The translations under genes and the position numbers were made by a program. Below are positions 25,380 to 34,371 of a stretch of DNA of 43,704 nucleotides, piece after piece. The notes below the pieces were generated by a model. It saw nothing but the letters and a program-made list of their open reading frames with translations. It did not search any database and was not told where the DNA came from. The stretch's first letter is position 1; each line of letters starts with the position of its first letter. This stretch comes from CAYRPN01 sp964426135 (GTDB lineage Bacteria > Planctomycetota > Phycisphaerae > Phycisphaerales > Phycisphaeraceae), in contig CAYRPN010000040.1 of assembly GCA_964426135.1 (NCBI GenBank), positions 1-43,704 on the forward strand, written 5' to 3'.

Positions 25380-25775
25380 ATGACGATTCCACCTGAAATA
25401 GCTCTCCCTGAACGGCTCAAAGGCCTCGTCATGTATTGTGAGAAGCGCTGCGTCGCGGGATGCTGTGGCATCGATGCATTCGACTTTTCTCCCTTGCATG
25501 TCGCCTCATACTTATCATCCTTTAATGGACGGATTACGGAGCATGACATTGAGGAGTGGGAGTCGCTGCTTCGAAAGGCGGAAAGACTGACGAAGGAATT
25601 GATGCCAGATGGCGATGGCTTTCTTTGCAGCGTCGAGGGAATGAATCAGTGTTTCCGGCGAGGCGACTTCGAATCGTTCATCGCCGAACTTCGACACAGC
25701 ATCCGCGTTGCCCCGAAAATGTTGGAGACCTCGAACCAGATCAAGTTGAAGCGCGCCTCGGAAGCAGCAGTCTGA
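25380..25775 (+). CDS. Cysteine-motif protein of unknown function (possibly DUF6331)
   Basis: 131 aa, soluble. The hallmark is C-x3-C-x3-CCG (CEKRCVAGCCG) near residue 20, followed by DAFDFSPLHVASYLSSF, which could bind metal. I believe this matches a family of short planctomycete proteins named DUF6331, but cannot verify the accession. Its base composition is noticeably less GC-rich than its neighbours. It lies between the oxidoreductase gene and a duplicated scrap of that gene, so it may have arrived with the duplication. It probably starts at ATG 25380. Confidence 0.7.
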   Translation: MTIPPEIALPERLKGLVMYCEKRCVAGCCGIDAFDFSPLHVASYLSSFNGRITEHDIEEWESLLRKAERLTKELMPDGDGFLCSVEGMNQCFRRGDFESFIAELRHSIRVAPKMLETSNQIKLKRASEAAV

Positions 25776-25888
25776 CCACTGATGGCAGTCGTCGCGCCGA
25801 TTGCGATGAGCAGGTTTCCGATTGAATGCGTCGTCCTCAGGACAACTGGCACCACTCGCTCATCCCACCGCTCGCTCTTTGCTGAGCT

Positions 25889-25956
25889 TTCCGGCGGCGG
25901 CGCACCTGGGCAACTTCGCGCTGCGCGAGAATAAGGTGGCGGTTTGGAAGGGGTAA
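25889..25956 (+). pseudogene. Fragment of a second oxidoreductase gene (duplicated 3' end)
   Basis: The sequence translates as PAAAHLGNFALRENKVAVWKG and stop. It matches the end of the gene at 24092-25342 (AAAAHLGNIALRESKVAVWKA) with only four or so base differences over about 62 nt, followed by a different stop codon. It is all that remains of a tandem paralogue or a duplicated segment. Bases 25776-25888 hold nothing I can identify. Confidence 0.8.
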
Positions 25957-25964
25957 ATGGGCGG

Positions 25965-26095
25965 TCTCAGAGTTAATGTTTCAGAGTTTCGGAAAAGCGC
26001 ATCGGCGCAAGAGAGTTCGCCGCGCCGACGCTTGTGCGCTTCGAGCTTTCAGTTTGGAAGAAAGTCGAAACGCTGAGACACTGAAACTTTCAATC
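25965..26095. repeat. Inverted repeat of GTTTCAGAGTTTC words
   Basis: TCTCAGAGTTAATGTTTCAGAGTTTCGG on the left faces CGAAACGCTGAGACACTGAAAC on the right, with an inner GGCGCAAG/CTTGTGCGC pair. It lies between convergent genes, and the stop codon of the glycine-zipper gene (26090) is inside the right end. Confidence 0.6.
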
Positions 26096-26509
26096 GCAGT
26101 AAGGCTGATAGTGCCGGCGATAGTGATGATGACGCGGCTCGACGTAGTACACGCGCGGCGGCGGGGCCTGGTAGTAGTGCGCCTCGACATACGTAGGCTG
26201 CACGTAGCCGGCGGAGTATCCGCTGTCATAACCCTGATAGCCGCCGCTGTTGTACTGCGGGTACTGCCGGCTCTTGTCGACCTCGTTGCCGACGATGTAG
26301 CCGCCCACCGCGCCGACGCCCGCGCCGATGAGCGCGCCGCGCCCGCGGTTGTTGTGATCGATGCCCGCGCCGGCGGCAGCGCCGATGGCGGAGCCGAGCA
26401 GGGCGCCGGTCTGGGCACTGTTGCAACCGGCGATGAGCAGCGTGAGCGCGAGCAGAGCGGGTGCGACGAGTTGCTTGATGCGCTTGCGACGGGAAACGGT
26501 GCGGATCAT
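26090..26509 (-). CDS. Glycine-zipper lipoprotein
   Basis: 139 aa. ATG 26509 has a strong AGGAGGG 5 bp upstream. Basic N-terminus, hydrophobic stretch, then lipobox LLIAGC. GALLGSAIGAAAGAGID and GALIGAGVGAVGGYIVGNEVDK form two glycine-zipper helices of the YMGG/OmpA-like type. The C-terminal third is rich in Tyr, Gly, His and Pro (YYQAPPPRVYYVEPRHHHYRRHY). Such lipoproteins sit in the envelope; the role is unknown. A REP-like hairpin lies 60 bp upstream. Confidence 0.88.
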   Translation of the reverse strand: MIRTVSRRKRIKQLVAPALLALTLLIAGCNSAQTGALLGSAIGAAAGAGIDHNNRGRGALIGAGVGAVGGYIVGNEVDKSRQYPQYNSGGYQGYDSGYSAGYVQPTYVEAHYYQAPPPRVYYVEPRHHHYRRHYQPYCD

Positions 26510-26569
26510 GATGTCCCTCCTGATTGGGTCGCGGCAGTCGTGCGGCTGCCGCGTCCCGTTGGGTAGCGA

Positions 26570-26592
26570 CCCCGGGCGGAGCCCGGGGCTAA
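26570..26592. repeat. REP-like hairpin, TTAGCCCC foot (single copy)
   Basis: CCCCGGGCGGAGCCCGGGGCTAA, matching the unit at 12598-12620 at all but one position, including the TGGC that follows. It is in the 5' region of the glycine-zipper gene. Confidence 0.75.
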
Positions 26593-26843
26593 TGGCGCGC
26601 CTGTGGAGCGAGTTGCTTCGGGCTTTCCAACCGGAGCGGCAGGCGTGGGCCACTGACGATGCTACGCATGCATAACATCGAAGGTTTCGAAATTATTCGC
26701 GCTGTCGCAAGTCTCTGCGATTGCCGCGTTTATGGTGGCTGATCGGGTGTGCCATCCTTGCAGTCTTCGCCGGTACAATCGTCGAACGTGGCTTTGAGCG
26801 TGCATACGTCGCCGAAGCTGAACGAATCCCTCTGGAAAGTGCC

Positions 26844-27761
<918 letters not shown>

Positions 27762-27834
27762 AGGAGGTAGAGAAGGTCGAGTAGACTCTGAACCTGTCAC
27801 GTCAGCGCACGGCGAACAGACGTCTTCGTTGGAG

Positions 27835-27933
27835 AAGTCAAAATAGTGAATGCAAAAGTCAAAATGCAAAAGTCGGATGCGCGGATCGGTTCTGACTTTT
27901 GACTTTTGCATTTTGACTTCACTATTTCGACTT
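27835..27933. repeat. Inverted repeat with AAAAGTC/AAAATGC word arms
   Basis: Two 40-nt arms (27835-27874 and 27894-27933) built of AAGTCAAAATAGTG..., AAAAGTC, AAAATGC words, imperfect reverse complements with a 19-nt loop. It lies between the esterase and the acyltransferase genes. Confidence 0.85.
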
Positions 27934-28012
27934 ATTCCGGCCCTCCCGGCTTAGGAAAAGAAGGTGCGGATCAGCGCCGCTCGCAACCCTCCATTCAACA
28001 CTCTTTACTTGT

Positions 28013-28054
28013 CATTTTGCACTTTTTACTTTTCACTTTGCACTTTTCACTCAG
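28013..28054. repeat. Six-unit heptamer array CACTTTN
   Basis: CATTTTG, CACTTTT, TACTTTT, CACTTTG, CACTTTT, CACTCAG: six consecutive 7-mers of the same word type as the right arm at 13499-13575. Here no matching left arm is nearby. It ends 26 bp before the acyltransferase start. Confidence 0.75.
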
Positions 28055-28080
28055 CCTTTTCCTGCCCCCGTCTCCATCCC

Positions 28081-29088
28081 ATGGCCCAACCCGGCTTCAT
28101 CGCGAAATGGCTGCAGTATCTGGGCGCTCGCCTGGGAGGGTTCGCGCTGAGCGTAGGCGATGTCAACACCAACCTGCGCGTGATGGGGGCGGTGGGGCGG
28201 TTGCTGTATCGCGTGGACAGGAAACATCGTCAGCGCATCTTCGCGAACATGGCGGTGGCGTTCCCGCACTGGACGCCGGCACAGGTCGCAGCTTGCGGCA
28301 GCAAGGCGTTCGAACATTTCATGAAGCTGATTGTGGAGGTGGCGGTGACGCCGCGGCTGTTGCACGCGGACACCTGGCCTTACCGCGTGAGCTTCCGCGA
28401 CATGGGCGTGTGCATGCAGCGCCTCAACGCCGGCCAGCCCTGCATCGTCCTCACCGGTCACGTGGGCAACTGGGAGATGCTCGGCTTCGTCAACGCCCTG
28501 ATGGGGTACCCCGTCGACGCCATCGCCCGGCCGATTGACAATCCGCTGATCAACCACTGGATCATGTCGGTGCGCGAGCAGCGGGGGCTGCGGATCATCA
28601 CCAAGTGGGACGCCGCCGACCGCATGGCGGACGTGCTCAACGCCGGCGGCTCGCTCGGTTTCGTCGCCGACCAGAACGCCGGCGCCAAAGGCATTTTCGT
28701 GCCGTTCTTCAACCGCCTGGCCAGCACGTACAAGTCCGTGGGCCTGCTGGCGATCAGCCAGAATGTCCCCGTGGTCTGCGGATTCTGCCGCCGTTTGGGC
28801 GAAGGGTTCCACTACGAAATCAGCACGGTCGACATCATCTATCCGCACGAGTGGGAGGCGCAGCGCGATTCGCTCTACTACATCACGGCCAGGTACATGC
28901 GCGCGATCGAGACGATGGTGCGGCGCTCGCCCGAGCAATATCTGTGGATGCACCGGCGCTGGAAGACGCGCCCGCGCTGGGAGGAGCAGGGCAAGCCGAT
29001 GCCGGCGAACGTGCAGCGGTCGCTGGAAGACCTGCCGTGGATGGATCAGGCGCTGATGGAACGATTGAAGCAGCCGGCGCCGAAGTGA
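28081..29088 (+). CDS. LpxL/HtrB-like lipid A acyltransferase
   Basis: 335 aa, near the family's usual length. The catalytic motif H127-VGNW-E132 (HX4E) is in GHVGNWEMLGF, with the conserved regions PIDNPLINHWI, LNAGGSLGFVADQNAGAKGIFVPFF and a C-terminal PEQYLWMHRRWKTRP. It would transfer a secondary acyl chain onto a lipid A precursor at the inner face of the cytoplasmic membrane. The GT4 and GT9 genes that follow on the other strand support an LPS role. ATG 28081 was chosen because the upstream in-frame residues come from the heptamer array. Confidence 0.9.
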   Translation: MAQPGFIAKWLQYLGARLGGFALSVGDVNTNLRVMGAVGRLLYRVDRKHRQRIFANMAVAFPHWTPAQVAACGSKAFEHFMKLIVEVAVTPRLLHADTWPYRVSFRDMGVCMQRLNAGQPCIVLTGHVGNWEMLGFVNALMGYPVDAIARPIDNPLINHWIMSVREQRGLRIITKWDAADRMADVLNAGGSLGFVADQNAGAKGIFVPFFNRLASTYKSVGLLAISQNVPVVCGFCRRLGEGFHYEISTVDIIYPHEWEAQRDSLYYITARYMRAIETMVRRSPEQYLWMHRRWKTRPRWEEQGKPMPANVQRSLEDLPWMDQALMERLKQPAPK

Positions 29089-29156
29089 ACGAGGCGACAA
29101 GACGGGTGGCGCGGGAAAGGAAAGTGATTGTGGCTCCAATCAGGCCGTTCGCCCGA

Positions 29157-29176
29157 CCCTCCCTGAAAGGGAGGGC
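29157..29176. repeat. C-rich CCCTCCCT hairpin
   Basis: CCCTCCCTGAAAGGGAGGG preceded by GCCCGA, the same words as at 34802-34890 and 1-30. It lies between the convergent acyltransferase and glycosyltransferase genes and might terminate both. Confidence 0.6.
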
Positions 29177-29189
29177 AGTACGGAGCGGA

Positions 29190-30410
29190 TCAAGGGCTGT
29201 GGCTCTCATGTCGTGATGCCGCGAGAGTCTTCTCCAGTTCATCGACGTGTTTCGACATCGAGAGCGATTCGCGCAGCCCCGCGCAGGCTTCAGCGCAGCG
29301 GGCGCGCTCGGCGGGATCGATCAGGGCGGCCATCGCGGTGGACAGTGCGTCGACATCGCGCGGGTCGGCGATCACCCGGCCGCGCGGCGGCGCTTCCAGG
29401 GGCGCGACCAGGTCGCTCGCGCCGTCCATCGCCGTGGTGATCGCCGGCACGCCCAGCATCAGCGATTCGATCACCAGTTTGTTGGCGGCATCGTAATGCG
29501 TGGGGACGACGGTGACGTCCGCCGCGCTGAAGAGTTCGATCATGCGCTGCGTCGGGCCGATCATGCGCACGTGATTCCGCACGCCCAGCTTCGCGGCCAG
29601 CGATTGCTGCCCGTACGCGATGTGCCCGACCATGAACACGATCGCGTTTCGTCCACCGTCGACGAGACGTTTCAGCGCGTGCAGCAGCGCGTGGTAGCCG
29701 CGAGCCTTCGGGTGAAACGTGGCGAAGAGAAAGACCACGGCATTCTCGGGCACGTGAAACGCCTCGCGAATGGTCCGCCGCATCGCATGCCGTTCGCGCT
29801 GGCTGATCTCCGGCAGATCGGCGCCGTTGGGAATCATCGTGACGCGCGTTGGGCCGAGGCCGAAATGGTGCTGCAATTGTGTGGCGACCAGCGGACTGAT
29901 GGCGACGAACTGCTTCACGCCGGCGTCGGCGGCGGTCTGCTGCTCCAGCCGCAGGAGCGCGTTGGCCCTGGGATTCAGGAGCGCCGAGAGCCTGCCGAGC
30001 CACCGGCCGCCCTGATGCGAGCGGGCTTCCAGATGCTCCGCGAACGCCGCCCGCAGCACGCCGGCACGCGGTTGAACCACCGCGGCGGGCACCAGCATCG
30101 TCATCGAGAGCGTCACATCCACCGGCGGTCGTTGCGATCCTCCATCGGCGCGCGGGCCGATTGCAATCTCGCCGGCCAGCGCCGGCTTCGCCCAGCGGGC
30201 GAAGGCGACCGGGTCCACGCGGTGCTTGAAGTTGAGCGTGTGGCCGTTGCGAATCTCGATGCCCGCCTCGGCCGCGTCCGGCGGCGCGTCGCCGGTGAAC
30301 AGCGTGACCCCGTGGCCCCGGCGAACCAGGTGCCGCGCGATCTGAAGCGTCGAGCGATCCTGCCCGGCTCCCTGTGGATCAAAGCGCTCGATGGCGATGG
30401 CGATGTGCAT
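29190..30410 (-). CDS. GT4 glycosyltransferase, WaaG-like
   Basis: 406 aa from ATG 30410. The N-terminus MHIAIAIERFDPQGAGQDR and RHLVRRGHGVTLFTGD resemble the lipopolysaccharide core glucosyltransferase WaaG branch of GT4. MIPNGADLP, FLFATFHPKARGYHALLHAL and the nucleotide-sugar binding ANKLVIESLMLGVPAITT are seen in the second Rossmann domain. Probably transfers a sugar from a nucleotide donor to the LPS core. The GT9 heptosyltransferase gene lies upstream in the same direction, separated by 151 bp filled by REP-like copy B. Confidence 0.88.
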   Translation of the reverse strand: MHIAIAIERFDPQGAGQDRSTLQIARHLVRRGHGVTLFTGDAPPDAAEAGIEIRNGHTLNFKHRVDPVAFARWAKPALAGEIAIGPRADGGSQRPPVDVTLSMTMLVPAAVVQPRAGVLRAAFAEHLEARSHQGGRWLGRLSALLNPRANALLRLEQQTAADAGVKQFVAISPLVATQLQHHFGLGPTRVTMIPNGADLPEISQRERHAMRRTIREAFHVPENAVVFLFATFHPKARGYHALLHALKRLVDGGRNAIVFMVGHIAYGQQSLAAKLGVRNHVRMIGPTQRMIELFSAADVTVVPTHYDAANKLVIESLMLGVPAITTAMDGASDLVAPLEAPPRGRVIADPRDVDALSTAMAALIDPAERARCAEACAGLRESLSMSKHVDELEKTLAASRHESHSP

Positions 30411-30447
30411 GACGAAGTTGAGCACGAGACGCCCGATGGGGTCCGCC

Positions 30448-30555
30448 GTAGGGTGCGTCAAGGCTTGGCGCGGACGCACCACGGGAAACGGCGACGCCAT
30501 GACAGCAACGGAGGCGCAATACGGGGCGTCCGCGCCGAGCCTTGACGCACCCTAC
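30448..30555. repeat. Inverted pair of GTAG-foot REP-like hairpins (copy B)
   Basis: Ends GTAGGGTGCGTCAAGGCTTG... and its inverse match at 29 of 30 positions. Each end also folds on itself (GGTGCGTC/GACGCACC). It sits between two co-directional glycosyltransferase genes, its right end 6 bp from the upstream stop codon. Confidence 0.9.
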
Positions 30556-30561
30556 ATTCTC

Positions 30562-31677
30562 TCACGAGCGGCGCTCGGCAGGTTGCGCGCTTGCCAGCAG
30601 TTCCGCCGCTTGCGCGAACACGGCATCCACCTCGACGCGCTTCATGCACAGGTGATCGTCCGGCGTGCGCCGCAGCGGACACTTCTTCTTGCCGCACGGC
30701 CGGCAATAAACCGCCGCCGCGACGACACGATCGCTTGGGGAATGCGTGATCGACCACGTCTCGTCGGTCGGGCCGAGGATGCTCACCGTGGGCACGCCCA
30801 TGGCGGCGGCGAACTGGCGCGGGCCGGTGTCGCCGGTGATCACGAGGCTGGCGCGGCGAATCACGCTCTTGAGCAAGGTCAGGTCGACGCCCAGCGCGGG
30901 CAGGTCGATGACCTGCTCCCTGGCCGCTGCGCGCACGGCGTCGAGCCCGGCGCGTTCATCGGGGCCTGCGTTGAGCGCGACGACGGCGTTGAACTGGCGC
31001 GTCAGCCGATCGGCGAGCTCGGCGAACCGCTGCGGCAGCCACATGCGCGAGTCGCTTTCCGAGTCGCCCGGACAGAGCAGCACCAGCGGTCGATCCTCCC
31101 GCACCCCGACGCCGCGGAGCATCGCCTCCGCTTTCGCATCGTCCTGCGGGCGGGTGAAAACCTGCATGGCCGGATCGGGATCGACGGCCCCCAGATACCG
31201 CGCCAGGCCCAGGTAGTGGTCGCGCAGCGGCAGCGGGATGTACTTGCCCTGCACGCGCCTTGGCAGCAGCCGATCGGTGAGCAGCCCGCCGCGACCGTCG
31301 CGGTCGTAGCCGACGCGGCGCGGAATGCGGGCGGTGCGCACCAGAAGCGCCGACCGGAAGCTGTTGGGCAGGAGGACGGCGGTATCGAACTTCACGCTGG
31401 CGATCCGGGCGGCGACTTTCAGCGGCGCGTCGCTCTTGTCGGCGAGTCCCTTGATCTTCTTGCGGACGGAGGCGATGCGGTCGACCCACGGGCAGTCGTC
31501 GATGGCCGGACGCAGGTGGCGGCGGATCAGCGCGGTGATCTGCGCCTGCGGATAGAGCTGGCGCATCGCCCGCAGCGTGGGCATCGCCATCACGCACTCG
31601 GACAGCCGGTGCGGCATGACGATCAGCAGCTTCTCGGCGGGAGCGTGCTGCGGCTTCTTGTTCCTTCCTAACGGCAT
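30562..31677 (-). CDS. GT9 ADP-heptose:LPS heptosyltransferase-like
   Basis: 371 aa from ATG 31677. The N-terminus LLIVMPHRLSECVMAMPTLRAM is the GT9 entry motif. ITGDTGPRQFAAAMGVPTVSILGPTD matches the conserved ADP-heptose binding region (normally DTGPMHIAAALG). The C-terminal cysteine cluster YCRPCGKKKCP...DDHLCMKRV is typical of the family and could bind metal. It would add heptose to the lipid A-Kdo core. The GT4 gene lies downstream in the same direction. Confidence 0.9.
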   Translation of the reverse strand: MPLGRNKKPQHAPAEKLLIVMPHRLSECVMAMPTLRAMRQLYPQAQITALIRRHLRPAIDDCPWVDRIASVRKKIKGLADKSDAPLKVAARIASVKFDTAVLLPNSFRSALLVRTARIPRRVGYDRDGRGGLLTDRLLPRRVQGKYIPLPLRDHYLGLARYLGAVDPDPAMQVFTRPQDDAKAEAMLRGVGVREDRPLVLLCPGDSESDSRMWLPQRFAELADRLTRQFNAVVALNAGPDERAGLDAVRAAAREQVIDLPALGVDLTLLKSVIRRASLVITGDTGPRQFAAAMGVPTVSILGPTDETWSITHSPSDRVVAAAVYCRPCGKKKCPLRRTPDDHLCMKRVEVDAVFAQAAELLASAQPAERRS

Positions 31678-31717
31678 GGCGAGAGTATAGCGGAGGGGTG
31701 ATGAATGGAGAGGAATT

Positions 31718-31797
31718 GCAAAGTGCAAAGTGCAAAGTGAAAAGTGCGAGGTGGGGAGCGCTCAACGGTTTGTTGAACCTCACCACCTCGCACTTTG
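31718..31797. repeat. Heptamer array GCAAAGT with inverted partner
   Basis: Five heptamers (GCAAAGT three times, GAAAAGT, GCGAGGT) at 31718-31752 face CCACCTCGCACTTTG at 31783-31797 in inverted orientation. It is followed immediately by the CAAATCN array. Confidence 0.8.
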
Positions 31798-31810
31798 TCG
31801 GACCGGCTCA

Positions 31811-31866
31811 CAAATCCCAAATCACAAATCACAAATCCGAAATCCGAAATCCCAAATCTCAAATCT
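31811..31866. repeat. Eight-unit heptamer array CAAATCN
   Basis: Eight exact 7-nt steps: CAAATCC, CAAATCA, CAAATCA, CAAATCC, GAAATCC, GAAATCC, CAAATCT, CAAATCT. It ends 5 bp before the minus-strand TAA stop of the VIT-vWA gene. This is the cleanest heptamer periodicity in the window. Confidence 0.9.
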
Positions 31867-31870
31867 GTCT

Positions 31871-34285
31871 TTACTCCGCGATCTCCACCACCGCCCCGTC
31901 GATCAGCACGGTGATCTGGTTGCCCAGCGCGAAGACCGCGCCCAGGTCCTTGTGCTTGGCGAGCAGCGCGAAATACTCGTCGCTGCCGAACTTCACTTTC
32001 ACGCGCTTGGCGTCGGCAGTGGATTTCTCGCTGACCTGGCTGTCGACCCAGACGGTGCCGTTGAAGTAGAACGTGCGGCCGGCGACGAATTGCGTCACGT
32101 GAATGTTCACGCCTTCGGTCACTTCTTCCTTGCCCTCGCCCGCGCCGCCGGTGCGACCGCCGAAGATGCCCGGCTTGCCCGCCGGCGCGCTGGCGGCGAT
32201 GCCGCGACGCGCGTCCTTGTCCGCTTCCTCCACGGAAAACGCGCCATCAGCCTTCTTCAGCGCCTCGGTGGACTTCGCCGCGCCCACGCCCTCGGCTCCG
32301 CCCTTTTCCGCGCGGAAGCGATCCGCCGCCTGCCCCAGTTGATTGCGAAGCTCCGCATCCGCCAACGGGGCGCCGGCCCCGCCGGGCGCCGGCACGACGC
32401 TGCTCAACCGCGGCGCGTGCTGCTGACGCGCCTCGTCTTCCAGGATCAGGTAGCTCGTGTAAGGCGTGACGATGCCGTACTGCTTGGCGAGTTTCGTCAC
32501 TTCGTCTTTCAGTTCGGCGTTGCTGCCGTGCAGGCGAATCTGCTCCAGCAGGTAGCCCACGCGGCGGGTCGCCCACAGGCGCGGCACAAAACCATTGTCC
32601 GTCGCTTTGGTGGGGAAGCTCGCTTCGTAGGTGAACGTTTGCTTCTTGCCATCGACCACGCCTTCGAGCTGGATCGCGGCATCGACGGTCTTGTCCTTCG
32701 CCTTGTCCTTGCTCACCGTGTACCGCCCGAGCACGACGAGCTGATCGCCGCGGAACACATCCGCCAGCGGGTTGGGATAGACCGCCTTGATCTGCACATC
32801 GCCTTTCACCTTCAGTTCCACATTCGCCAGCACCGGGTGGCTGATCTTGGTGAAGAAGCTGGAGACTTTCACCTCGATGTCCTCATTGGGCAGCACGTAA
32901 GTGCTGGCGGCCTTGGTCTGCTCGGTGATCTTGTCCAAGAGGTGCGTGTTGATGTCCGTGCCGATGCCGAAGCAGAACACGCGCACGGTGGAATCGCCCA
33001 CGGCTTTCTTCAGCTCGCCGGTGATCTGGTTCTCATCAGTGGAGCCGATGGTGGGCCGGCCGTCAGTGAGGAAGATGACCATTGTGGGCCGATCCTTCTT
33101 GCCGTCCTTGGTCACGATCTTCGCCGCCTTGAGCAGTGCTTCCTCGATGGCGGTGCCGCCGATGGCCTTGAGATTCTCGGCGAATTCCAGGGCTTTGCCG
33201 CGGTTGGCGACGTCCGCCTTTTTCAGTTCGCCGAAGAGTTCCTCCGCCTCGGTGGAGAAGCGCACGACCTCGAAGCGGTCGCCGTCGTTCAGATTATTGA
33301 TGCAGAACTTCAGCGCTCGCCGGGCCTGCTCCATTTTTTCGCCCGCCATCGAACCGCTGGTGTCCAGCACGAACACCACGTCCTTCTTGGCGATCGCCTT
33401 GTCGGCGACCTGGCCCGGCGAGATGAACATCATGAACGCGCCCCCATCCGCAGAGCCATCGTTGTAAGCCAGCACGTTGACCGCGATATCGCCCTTCTTT
33501 TCAGGCTGCGAGGAGAAGAACAGGCTGAAGTCCGTGTCCGGCTTGGCGTTCTTCACTTCCCAGCCGACGACGGCCTGGTTCGCGCCCTTGCGGCTGATCT
33601 CCACCTTGTGGCTGGGCGAGTACACCGTCTTGATCGGATGCTGCGAATCGATCGTGCACTTGATGCCCACTTCCTTGATCAGCGTCGACGAAAACTTCTC
33701 CGTGTTCAGCGGATACGTGTAGCCGACCAGCCCCGCGTCGGCCTTGAGCACCTGCGTGTACTTGATCTTGACCTGCTTCTTGCTGTTGGGCTCGATGGGG
33801 AAGATGCGCACCTTGAACATGCCCCGGTCGGCATATTCCATCAGCGCGGGGTCCTTGGCCTGGCGCACGATGCTCGTGTAAATCTCGCGGGCTTTGTCGG
33901 CGTCGAGCAGCTCCGCCTCCTGCTGCTTGCCGTTGACGTCCATGCTGAACTTGTCGATTTCCGCGCCCTTGGGCAGCGGGAAGATGTAATCGCCCTCGAG
34001 CCGGGCATTGTTGGGGTTGTAAAAAACCTGGTCCACCTCGGTGACGGCGACCTGATCTTTGATCGTGATGTCCACCTTGTGGTACTCCACACTCAGCGGC
34101 GCAAACGGATACACGCGCGGCGGCGGGGGCTGCCAGGGGCGAGGCGGGAACGGCGGATGCGGCGGCCGGGGCGGAATAATGATGATGTCGGGGTGCGGAT
34201 GAATCACGATGAAGCCATCCGCCAGGGCGAACGAAGACGTGACCATCACAGCGAACAGAGCCACGAGGAAGCGGAACAGTTTCAT
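31871..34285 (-). CDS. VIT and vWA domain exported protein
   Basis: 804 aa. Signal peptide (1-22, ending SFALAD), a Pro-rich segment (about 37-60), a VIT domain (about 62-190: VFYNPNNARLEGDYIFPLPKGAEID), then vWA with the MIDAS motif D308-T-S310-G-S312 and FLTDGRPTIG. A C-terminal Gly/Ala/Glu-rich stretch with GIFGGRTGGAGEGKEE precedes a short beta-rich tail. Relatives resemble the inter-alpha-trypsin inhibitor heavy chain and are thought to bind ligands through a Mg site. GGAG lies about 8 bp before ATG 34285. It is flanked downstream by heptamer arrays. Confidence 0.9.
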   Translation of the reverse strand: MKLFRFLVALFAVMVTSSFALADGFIVIHPHPDIIIIPPRPPHPPFPPRPWQPPPPRVYPFAPLSVEYHKVDITIKDQVAVTEVDQVFYNPNNARLEGDYIFPLPKGAEIDKFSMDVNGKQQEAELLDADKAREIYTSIVRQAKDPALMEYADRGMFKVRIFPIEPNSKKQVKIKYTQVLKADAGLVGYTYPLNTEKFSSTLIKEVGIKCTIDSQHPIKTVYSPSHKVEISRKGANQAVVGWEVKNAKPDTDFSLFFSSQPEKKGDIAVNVLAYNDGSADGGAFMMFISPGQVADKAIAKKDVVFVLDTSGSMAGEKMEQARRALKFCINNLNDGDRFEVVRFSTEAEELFGELKKADVANRGKALEFAENLKAIGGTAIEEALLKAAKIVTKDGKKDRPTMVIFLTDGRPTIGSTDENQITGELKKAVGDSTVRVFCFGIGTDINTHLLDKITEQTKAASTYVLPNEDIEVKVSSFFTKISHPVLANVELKVKGDVQIKAVYPNPLADVFRGDQLVVLGRYTVSKDKAKDKTVDAAIQLEGVVDGKKQTFTYEASFPTKATDNGFVPRLWATRRVGYLLEQIRLHGSNAELKDEVTKLAKQYGIVTPYTSYLILEDEARQQHAPRLSSVVPAPGGAGAPLADAELRNQLGQAADRFRAEKGGAEGVGAAKSTEALKKADGAFSVEEADKDARRGIAASAPAGKPGIFGGRTGGAGEGKEEVTEGVNIHVTQFVAGRTFYFNGTVWVDSQVSEKSTADAKRVKVKFGSDEYFALLAKHKDLGAVFALGNQITVLIDGAVVEIAE

Positions 34286-34341
34286 GGCGATACTCCGAAA
34301 GGGACCAACCAGGCGTAACGGCTGTACGAACGGCTGCAGCG

Positions 34342-34371
34342 GCAGGGTGGGGTGAGTCCGCGAACCCCACC
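34342..34371. repeat. GCAG-foot REP-like hairpin (single unit, copy D)
   Basis: GCAGGGTGGGGT, loop GAGTCCGCGA, ACCCCACC: an 8-bp stem of a different sequence from copies A-C but with the same foot position and a loop nearly identical to the AAGTCCGCG loop of copies A and C. Located 56 bp upstream of the VIT-vWA start. Confidence 0.7.

Noticed and set aside
31811..31866. CRISPR array
   Set aside because: Units of 7 nt with no spacers and no cas genes nearby; these are simple degenerate tandem repeats.
31730..34318. Open frame of 862 aa on the plus strand opposite the VIT-vWA gene
   Set aside because: Composition-driven antisense frame with no motif; its start lies in the heptamer array. The opposite strand encodes clear VIT and vWA motifs.
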